NCBI GenBank assembly: GCA_002714485.1
Contig: PAXM01000040.1
Location: 1 to 6,947 of the forward strand
DNA length: 6,947 nucleotides
Origin: Acidimicrobiaceae bacterium
GTDB taxonomy: Bacteria; Actinomycetota; Acidimicrobiia; Acidimicrobiales; MedAcidi-G1
Direction: 5' to 3'
The translations under genes and the position numbers were made by a program. Positions 1 through 4,415 of the stretch are shown piece after piece (the first letter of the stretch is position 1; the number at the start of each line of letters is the position of its first letter). The notes under the pieces were generated by a model. That model was not told where the DNA came from. It ran no database searches and was given only the letters and a program-made list of their open reading frames with translations.

Positions 1-1077
1 GGGTGTTCCCATCCAATCTTCGGCTTCGGCTTCGGGTCGTCGATCGACGTGGCGATCGCCGTCTCGCGTTCCGGTGGCGTCGGTATCTGGGGCTGTACAC
101 GTCAGACCCCCTGCGAGATCGAGGCCGGCGTCAGCCGGATGAAGGCCGAACTGGGGGACCTCCCTTGGGGGGTGGATCTGGTCATCCCGGCGGGAATGCC
201 CGAACGTGACGATCGACCAGCCATCGAGTCGAAGCTGCCATCGGAACATGTCGAGTTCGTGTCGTCGATGCGTCGGCGCTATGGAGTACCCGATGATGGG
301 CTGCCCGGCATGCGGTCTCGGTTTGTTCGTAGTGAGGAGACGGCCCGCGACCAGCTGGCCGTTGCCATGGACCATCGGATCCCGGTCCTAGCTCTGGGCG
401 TCGGATCACCGACTTGGGCTGTCGAGCAGGCCCACGATCAGGGATCGCTGATCGTCAGCCTGGTGGGTCGGCCGGCCCATGCCGAGACAGCCATCCGGGC
501 CGGTGCCGACATCCTCGTGGCCCAGGGGACCGACTCGGGCGGCCACACTGGGCCGATTGGCACTTTCACCCTCGTCCCACTGGTCGTCGAGGCTTCGGGC
601 GGGCGACCGGTCCTTGCCGCCGGTGGGGTGGCCACCGGGCGGCACATCGCGGCGGCTATAGCCCTTGGAGCCGACGGGGTCTGGGTGGGTACAGCCCTCC
701 TCGCCTCGGTGGAGGCGGCCCCGTCACAGGTGCTGTTGGAGAAGTTGTTGGCTGCCGACGCCTCCGACACGGTGATCAGCCGGTCGGTGAGCGGGAAGAC
801 CCTGCGCATGCTGCGCTCAGCCTGGAGTGACGAGTGGTCTGCCGCCGGTGCACCGGAGCCGCTGAAGATGCCGCACCAGGACATCCTGATCGGCGACCTG
901 TTGGGCCAGGTGATGCGGCATCAGGTAGTGCCCCTGGTTCACGAAGGGGCGGGTCAGGGTGTAGCCCACCTGGTCGGCCAGGAGACGGTGGCCGAGATCA
1001 TGGACGGACTAATCGGCGAGGCCCAGGGGGTGCTGGCCGCTCTGGGCGTCGACAGTTCCCAGGGCGGTCTGACATGA
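1..1077 (+). CDS. Nitronate monooxygenase / 2-nitropropane dioxygenase-family FMN oxidoreductase, 5'-truncated by the window edge
   Basis: The frame is open from base 1 and 358 residues are visible. Family members begin shortly before a strand like the HPIF..SRSGGVGIWG seen here, so probably only about 10-20 codons are missing. A GTG at 49 could be called as a start, but it would cut off this conserved strand. The fold is an FMN-binding TIM barrel. The family motif GTDSGGHTG has its histidine at visible residue 182, the position proposed as catalytic base in characterised nitronate monooxygenases. Phosphate-binding glycines follow at AAGGVATG (208-209), then GADGVWVGT (223-231). The C-terminal PLKMPHQDILIGD and GAGQGVAHL stretches also fit the family. 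Classical members oxidise nitronates with O2 and FMN, but relatives act on CoA or ACP thioesters. Its position in an operon with a crotonase suggests a CoA-ester oxidation or reduction rather than nitroalkane detoxification (inference). The visible N-terminus contains an FGFGFG run encoded by three near-identical hexamers. Its stop overlaps the next start by four bases. Confidence 0.88.
   Translation, partial: GCSHPIFGFGFGSSIDVAIAVSRSGGVGIWGCTRQTPCEIEAGVSRMKAELGDLPWGVDLVIPAGMPERDDRPAIESKLPSEHVEFVSSMRRRYGVPDDGLPGMRSRFVRSEETARDQLAVAMDHRIPVLALGVGSPTWAVEQAHDQGSLIVSLVGRPAHAETAIRAGADILVAQGTDSGGHTGPIGTFTLVPLVVEASGGRPVLAAGGVATGRHIAAAIALGADGVWVGTALLASVEAAPSQVLLEKLLAADASDTVISRSVSGKTLRMLRSAWSDEWSAAGAPEPLKMPHQDILIGDLLGQVMRHQVVPLVHEGAGQGVAHLVGQETVAEIMDGLIGEAQGVLAALGVDSSQGGLT
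19..36 (+). repeat. Three in-frame tandem hexamers encoding Phe-Gly repeats
   Basis: TTCGGC TTCGGC TTCGGG runs in frame at the N-terminal edge of the flavoenzyme and encodes FGFGFG. It is read directly from the sequence. Length changes here would keep the reading frame. It may simply be chance in GC-rich coding DNA. Confidence 0.6.
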
Positions 1078-1880
1078 GCGATGAGGAAGTGCTCGTTTCG
1101 GTGGAGGACGGGGTGGCATCGGTCACCCTGAATCGACCCCACCGCAAGAACGCCATCACCGGTCCGCTGGCCGACGGGCTGGTCGACGCCTTTCGCGCGG
1201 TATCGGCCCGGGACGACGTGAACGTCGTCCTGTTGTCGGGCGCCGGTGGTGGATTTTGTTCTGGCCTCGACCTCGTCGAGTACAACGCCGACCCTCCACC
1301 ACCATGGATGTCCACGGCCACAAAGTCTTTGGTCGCTGCCCATCTGGCCATCTTCGATTGTCCGGTTCCCGTTGTAGGCGCCCTCGAGCGGTTCGCCATC
1401 AACGGTGGGGCGGCATTCGCCCTGGCCTGCGACCTGCTGGTAGCTGGGGAGACTTCATTCATCCAGATAGGTGAGATCCGTCAGGGGATGGCTGCACCGA
1501 TGAACCTGGCCTGGCTTCTGGCCCGGTACCCGGTATCGGTGGCCTCTCAACTGGTCCTGACCGGTCGCCGGTTCAACGGTTCGGACCTGCACCGCCTAGG
1601 GGTAGCACTCGATGTCGTGGCCGATGCCGAGGTGAAGGAGTCGGCGAGGGCCCTGGCTGTCGACATTGCCGAGTGGCCGTCGGCAAACGTGCGAAACCTT
1701 AAGGGGGCGATCCGGGACCTAGGCGCCGGTGGGGTCCGGTATCGGACCAGGTGGGTGGCCGGGCATGGTTCGACCGGGCGCGGGCGTCGACGCCTCTGCC
1801 CACCGGAGGTGCGATGCGCCCGATCCACGTGGACGGAATCGACCGGTGACCGTCACCCGTCGAGGTGCGGCGCGCGGTGA
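1074..1880 (+). CDS. Enoyl-CoA hydratase/isomerase (crotonase) family protein, probably frameshifted near its 3' end
   Basis: The ATG at 1074 overlaps the previous stop (ATGA) and follows an AGGGCGG ribosome-binding sequence at 1061-1067. The open frame is 268 residues. N-terminal VSVEDGVASVTLNRPHRKNAI is typical crotonase. The first oxyanion-hole segment is GFCSGLDL (60-67). The second, INGGAAFALACD (109-120), gives Gly111. Aligned to rat mitochondrial enoyl-CoA hydratase without gaps, the Glu144 position is Ala114, while the Glu164 position is kept as Glu134 (IGEIRQG). One acidic residue rather than two is a pattern seen in enoyl-CoA isomerases and other non-hydratase crotonases, so hydration activity should not be assumed. 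From residue 222 the tail becomes out-of-frame-like, with 12 Arg and 3 Cys in 47 residues. A believable C-terminus lies in another frame and ends at 1849; adding one base in the G-run at 1731-1734 would give a 258-residue protein, normal for the family. The substrate is presumably a CoA thioester shared with its operon partners. Confidence 0.85.
   Translation: MSDEEVLVSVEDGVASVTLNRPHRKNAITGPLADGLVDAFRAVSARDDVNVVLLSGAGGGFCSGLDLVEYNADPPPPWMSTATKSLVAAHLAIFDCPVPVVGALERFAINGGAAFALACDLLVAGETSFIQIGEIRQGMAAPMNLAWLLARYPVSVASQLVLTGRRFNGSDLHRLGVALDVVADAEVKESARALAVDIAEWPSANVRNLKGAIRDLGAGGVRYRTRWVAGHGSTGRGRRRLCPPEVRCARSTWTESTGDRHPSRCGAR
1731..1849 (+). other. Displaced C-terminus of the crotonase: apparent one-base deletion in a G-run
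   Basis: In the third position frame from about 1736 the DNA reads PVSDQVGGRAWFDRARAS and then TPLPTGGAMRPIHVDGIDR before TGA at 1847-1849. WFDRARA followed by a short tail is what a crotonase C-terminus looks like. The stop also forms the same 4-base overlap (GTGA, 1846-1849) with the next gene that is seen at the other two junctions of this operon. One extra G in the GGGG at 1731-1734 joins the frames as LGAGG-GPVSDQ without disturbing any residue. The same frame has a stop at 1700-1702, so the shift must lie after that. The cause could be a sequencing or assembly error in the homopolymer, or a real mutation. Confidence 0.72.
1845..1857. promoter_or_regulatory. 13-bp inverted repeat across the crotonase stop and first tetR start
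   Basis: GGTGAC, one central C, then GTCACC: perfect 6-bp arms covering the GTG start of the first TetR gene and the displaced crotonase stop. It could form a small mRNA hairpin that affects translational coupling, or a weak protein-binding site. Arms this short also arise by chance in GC-rich sequence, so a function is only suggested. Confidence 0.25.
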
Positions 1881-2439
1881 CCTCCTGGATGCTGCACTAC
1901 GTCTGCTAGCTGATCGTCCACCTTCGGCCATCTCGGGTCGTGAGATCGCTGAAGAAGCCGGTGTCAACTACGGGCTCGTCCACTACCACTTCGGATCCAA
2001 GGACCACCTGCTCGATATGGCGTGGCGTCAGCACCTCGAATGGCTTGTGGACACGGAGATGAAGGGTGGAACACGCCCTGTTTCGGTGAGGGCCACAGCC
2101 GAGGACCGCACGCTGTGGGCCGTCGCCGGCCACATGGCCCTCGACCCGTTGCAGGCCAACGGTGACGGAGATCGCCGTCAGGTGCTCAACGCCTACCGTG
2201 ACCTCGTCGAGGCCTCTGACCCCGACGGGGACCCGGTCCACCACTGGACGACCATCGCCGCGTTGTTCGCCCTGGAACTGGGGTGGCCCATCTTCGGTCC
2301 GGCCAACGTGACCGCCATCGGTTTGTCATCCGCGCACCTTCCAATGGCCCGCTCGCGAGTCGAGGCGCTGGTTGCCACTCTGGAGAGTTCGGTCGGGCTC
2401 AGGTCCGGAGAACCCGCCGGGGGGAAAGGTGACTCGTGA
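1846..2439 (+). CDS. TetR-family transcriptional repressor, first of a tandem pair
   Basis: I chose the GTG at 1846 (197 residues). It gives a normal TetR N-terminus, RGDLLDAALRLLADRPPSAISG, and a GTGA overlap with the corrected crotonase stop. The upstream ATG at 1729 would add 39 residues read out of frame from the crotonase. A GGACGGA-like ribosome-binding sequence lies at 1831-1837. The DNA-binding domain occupies about residues 10-57, with the helix-turn-helix ISGREIAEEAGVNYGLVHYHF (roughly 29-49) and the family's FGSKDHLL after it. The remainder should be the helical ligand and dimer domain; it carries ALFALELGWPIFGP, which parallels a segment of the second repressor. TetR proteins of catabolic operons usually release DNA when a pathway CoA thioester binds. 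Co-transcription with the flavoenzyme and crotonase suggests control of this pathway and autoregulation (inference). The ligand cannot be read from the sequence. Confidence 0.92.
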   Translation: MTVTRRGAARGDLLDAALRLLADRPPSAISGREIAEEAGVNYGLVHYHFGSKDHLLDMAWRQHLEWLVDTEMKGGTRPVSVRATAEDRTLWAVAGHMALDPLQANGDGDRRQVLNAYRDLVEASDPDGDPVHHWTTIAALFALELGWPIFGPANVTAIGLSSAHLPMARSRVEALVATLESSVGLRSGEPAGGKGDS

Positions 2440-3050
2440 CCGTGCCCCGGGGGCCCGACGAGGTCCGTACTGCCCTCGTTGATGCGGCATCGACCCTCCT
2501 CGGTGAGAAGCCACCGCAGCGGATCACCGGCCGTGAACTGGCCGAACGCGCAGGGGTCAACTATGGGCTGGTGCACCACTACTTCGGGGGGAAGAGCGCC
2601 CTCCTGTCGGAGGGACTGGCCCACCTGGCGGCTTCGTATGCGCTCGGCGAGCGAGCCGATGGCAAACCGGGGGACTGGCAGCCGTCCCAGCCGTTCTCGA
2701 TACGGAACCGGCCGGACTACCTCCGGGCCATCGCTTTCGCCTCGATCGCCGGCGAGATGGACGAGGTGTCGACCATCCATCCCGTGGTGGAGGCGTCACT
2801 GGCAGAGGTTGCCGATCGCCGGGGATGTGGCGAGGAGCCAACCGACGAAACGCGGGTGGACGTGGCCGTGGCCATCATGTTCCAACTTGGGTGGTGCCTG
2901 TTCGCCGAGATGGTGACCGGTGGGCTGGAACTCGACGTCACCGAGCACGACGAGGTGGAGGCCCGGTTGCGGCTCGTGCTCAGGGCCGTGCTGTTGGGAC
3001 TCGACGTCGGCGAGGCCGCCCGCGGCATCCGAGAGGCCGAGGGCACATGA
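2436..3050 (+). CDS. TetR-family transcriptional repressor, second of a tandem pair
   Basis: The GTG at 2436 overlaps the previous stop (GTGA) and follows a good ribosome-binding sequence, GGGGAAAGGTG at 2421-2431. The product is 204 residues. The DNA-binding domain is at about residues 10-58, with helix-turn-helix ITGRELAERAGVNYGLVHHYF (30-50) and FGGKSALL behind it. Over the first 47 comparable residues it matches its upstream neighbour at 29 positions (my hand count). The recognition helix differs only by a swap of Tyr and His, and both genes open with GTGACCGTNNCCC. Both ligand domains keep a Phe..Leu-Gly-Trp..Phe pattern, here FQLGWCLFAEM. These points support a tandem duplication followed by divergence of the effector domain. 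The pair may form heterodimers or share operators. It is the last gene of the plus-strand operon. Confidence 0.93.
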   Translation: MTVPRGPDEVRTALVDAASTLLGEKPPQRITGRELAERAGVNYGLVHHYFGGKSALLSEGLAHLAASYALGERADGKPGDWQPSQPFSIRNRPDYLRAIAFASIAGEMDEVSTIHPVVEASLAEVADRRGCGEEPTDETRVDVAVAIMFQLGWCLFAEMVTGGLELDVTEHDEVEARLRLVLRAVLLGLDVGEAARGIREAEGT

Positions 3051-3058
3051 TTGGCGAG

Positions 3059-3095
3059 GGTCTCTCCGGAAACTTATGCCCTGTTCGAGAGGACC
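3059..3095. terminator. Candidate bidirectional terminator hairpin between convergent genes
   Basis: GGTCTCTC (3059-3066) can pair with GAGAGGACC (3087-3095) as an 8-bp stem with one bulged G and a 20-base loop. It fills most of the 45-base gap between the second tetR stop and the dehydrogenase stop, where a shared terminator is expected. There is no T-run on either side, so it is not a classical intrinsic terminator, and the large loop weakens it. Confidence 0.35.
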
Positions 3096-4310
3096 TCACC
3101 CGTTGTGTGGAACTAGTCGGAACGGGATGTCCCGGTCGGTAGTCGGTTCCCGGGACAGTCCAAGGACCCGTTCGCCAAGCGTGTTCCTCTGAACCTCGTC
3201 GGTGCCGCCGCCCAGTGACAGAGCACGTGAGTCGCAGATGCCGTAGGCCCAGTGGTCGGATGTGGGTTCTACTGCTCGATCCGGTTCGGTGGCACCCATT
3301 GGGTCGCCTAGCCACGCCATGCCACCGGGAAAAGCGAGACGGGCCGTCACGTCAGCGGCCTCACGTCCCTGTCGGGACCGCCAGAGCTTCGAGATGGACG
3401 GGTGGATTCCCGGTCGGGCGTTCAGCCATCGGACGATCTGTGATCCGGTGTGGAGCCGGGCCAGGTCCTGCCTGACCAGCGGGTCGTCGGTCCGCCCTGT
3501 AGATCTGGCGAGCTCCAGAAGGCGGTCAACAGGGATCGGTTGACGGCCACCTCCACGTCCGATTGATGAGCGCTCGTGAGCCAGTAGGGCCACGGCCATC
3601 CTCCAACCGTCACCCTCGGTTCCCACAATCCAGTTGGAGGGCACACGGGCGTCATCGAGGAATACCTCGTTGAAGTGGGCAACGCCGGTCATCTGGTGGA
3701 GAGGTCGGACTTCTACGCCGGGCTGGTCCATGGGTAACACGAGCATCGAGATGCCGGCGTGCTTGGGCACGTCCCAGTCGGTACGGGCCAGGAGGATGCC
3801 GAGGTCGGCAACCGAGGCTCCTGACGTCCAGACCTTCTGGCCGTTCACCACCCACTCGTCGCCATCGCGATCGGCTCTGGTCGTCAGGCCAGCCAGATCC
3901 GAACCAGCTCCCGGCTCGGAGTACAGCTGGCACCAGATCTCATCCCCCCGAAGTCCCGGTTGGAGAAATCGCTGGCGCAGTTCCTCCGATCCGTGGTCGC
4001 GGATGGTGGGAAGACACATGTCGATTCCGATGCCGAATCCGGCACCTGCGTTACCCAACTCCGAGCCGGCAATCTCCTCCTGGTAGGCGCGGACATGTTG
4101 ACGGTCCAGACCGCGCCCTCCGTCTACCTCCGGGTAGTCCAGGGCTCCCAGTCCAGCGTCGTAGCGAGCGGCCAGAAACCGTCGGGTTCGGTCGATCGAG
4201 CCATCGGCACCAGCCAGGATCTCAGGGAGCCGATTGGCGAAGGCCCGTACCTCTGATCGGAACTCGGCGAGTTCGGGCTCAGCGGTTGGATCATCGCCGA
4301 GGTCACCCAT
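3096..4310 (-). CDS. Acyl-CoA dehydrogenase, actinobacterial FadE type
   Basis: This 404-residue flavoprotein should oxidise an acyl-CoA to the 2-enoyl-CoA with FAD and pass electrons to electron-transfer flavoprotein. Domains run in the usual order: an N-terminal helical domain (about 10-125), a middle beta domain starting at CQLYSEPGAGSDLA (127-140) with VNGQKVWTSGA (155-165) and FNEVFLDDARVP (213-224), and a C-terminal helical domain ending in GGGTDEVQRNTLGERVLGLSRE (367-388). At the site of the medium-chain enzyme's catalytic Glu (the YEGT motif) there is Gly368. Glu246 in LLAHERSSIG occupies the region where isovaleryl- and long-chain acyl-CoA dehydrogenases carry their base, so it is the likely catalytic residue (inference). 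The start is the ATG at 4310. No purine-rich ribosome-binding sequence precedes it; the upstream bases on this strand are CTCTCCTC, which suggests a leaderless mRNA. It is convergent with the tetR pair and divergent from the sulfatase, with a 20-bp palindrome just upstream. Chain length or ring substrate cannot be told. Confidence 0.95.
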   Translation of the reverse strand: MGDLGDDPTAEPELAEFRSEVRAFANRLPEILAGADGSIDRTRRFLAARYDAGLGALDYPEVDGGRGLDRQHVRAYQEEIAGSELGNAGAGFGIGIDMCLPTIRDHGSEELRQRFLQPGLRGDEIWCQLYSEPGAGSDLAGLTTRADRDGDEWVVNGQKVWTSGASVADLGILLARTDWDVPKHAGISMLVLPMDQPGVEVRPLHQMTGVAHFNEVFLDDARVPSNWIVGTEGDGWRMAVALLAHERSSIGRGGGRQPIPVDRLLELARSTGRTDDPLVRQDLARLHTGSQIVRWLNARPGIHPSISKLWRSRQGREAADVTARLAFPGGMAWLGDPMGATEPDRAVEPTSDHWAYGICDSRALSLGGGTDEVQRNTLGERVLGLSREPTTDRDIPFRLVPHNG

Positions 4311-4318
4311 GAGGAGAG

Positions 4319-4324
4319 AGGTTA
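4319..4324 (-). promoter_or_regulatory. Candidate -10 element for the acyl-CoA dehydrogenase (leaderless transcript)
   Basis: On the minus strand TAACCT matches the actinobacterial TANNNT pattern and ends 8 bases before the ATG at 4310. A start point about 7 bases downstream would fall almost on the ATG, consistent with the missing ribosome-binding sequence. No convincing -35 was seen. The hexamer lies mostly inside the palindrome at 4320-4339, so a bound repressor would block it. Confidence 0.4.
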
Positions 4325-4339
4325 GCCAGATGGCTAACC
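4320..4339. promoter_or_regulatory. Perfect 20-bp palindrome, candidate TetR operator of the divergent promoter
   Basis: GGTTAGCCA and TGGCTAACC are exact reverse complements around a 2-base centre (GA). The site is in the gap between the divergent dehydrogenase and sulfatase genes, 9 bases before the dehydrogenase ATG. Its arms are AT-richer than the surroundings. Length, symmetry and position fit TetR-family operators, and two TetR genes lie about 1.3 kb away. I saw no second copy in the window. The operon promoter of the tetR genes is outside the window, so a matching site there cannot be checked. It could control both divergent genes. Confidence 0.6.
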
Positions 4340-4371
4340 ATGGGTCCTATCGGCTCCGACTCATCAGGTCA

Positions 4372-4383
4372 GCCGGTACCGGC
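4372..4383. promoter_or_regulatory. Second palindrome in the divergent intergenic region
   Basis: GCCGGTACCGGC is a perfect 12-bp palindrome 33 bases before the sulfatase ATG at 4416. The gap also holds a direct repeat of CCTATCG (4346-4352 and 4390-4396, 44 bases apart) flanking it. It could be a second operator or a leader hairpin for the sulfatase. It is GC-rich and short, so chance is quite possible. Confidence 0.3.
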
Positions 4384-4415
4384 AGGTTGCCTATCGAGTG
4401 GGATGCTCACGGCCA

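Noticed and set aside
438..884. 148-codon antisense open frame under the flavoenzyme
   Set aside because: It is opposite a well-conserved gene and is a byproduct of GC-rich codon use; no recognisable domain.
834..1073. Open frame extending upstream of the crotonase ATG
   Set aside because: It is a shadow of the flavoenzyme gene. Crotonase homology starts right after ATG 1074, which overlaps the preceding stop.
1701..1734. Programmed -1 ribosomal frameshifting in the crotonase
   Set aside because: No heptamer of the X XXY YYZ type is present in the zero frame. Slippage at AAG GGG GCG would give an implausible peptide, and GGG at 1731 would re-pair on TGG. A missing base explains the data better.
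1729..1845. Upstream ATG at 1729 as start of the first TetR protein
   Set aside because: The extra 39 residues are out-of-frame crotonase sequence. GTG 1846 gives a standard TetR N-terminus and the same overlap as the other junctions.
2444..2454. GCCCC-G-GGGGC palindrome at the start of the second tetR
   Set aside because: Five-base G/C-only arms are expected by chance in such GC-rich coding DNA.
4398..4415. MGCS at the alternative sulfatase start as a lipoprotein signal
   Set aside because: There is no hydrophobic segment before the cysteine and no positively charged leader, so it cannot be a lipobox.
4311..4415. KstR or KstR2 operator for cholesterol catabolism in the divergent promoter
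   Set aside because: The palindrome does not match the motifs I know for KstR or KstR2 (AACnnGTT or CAAGnnCTTG cores), so direct assignment to those regulons is not supported.
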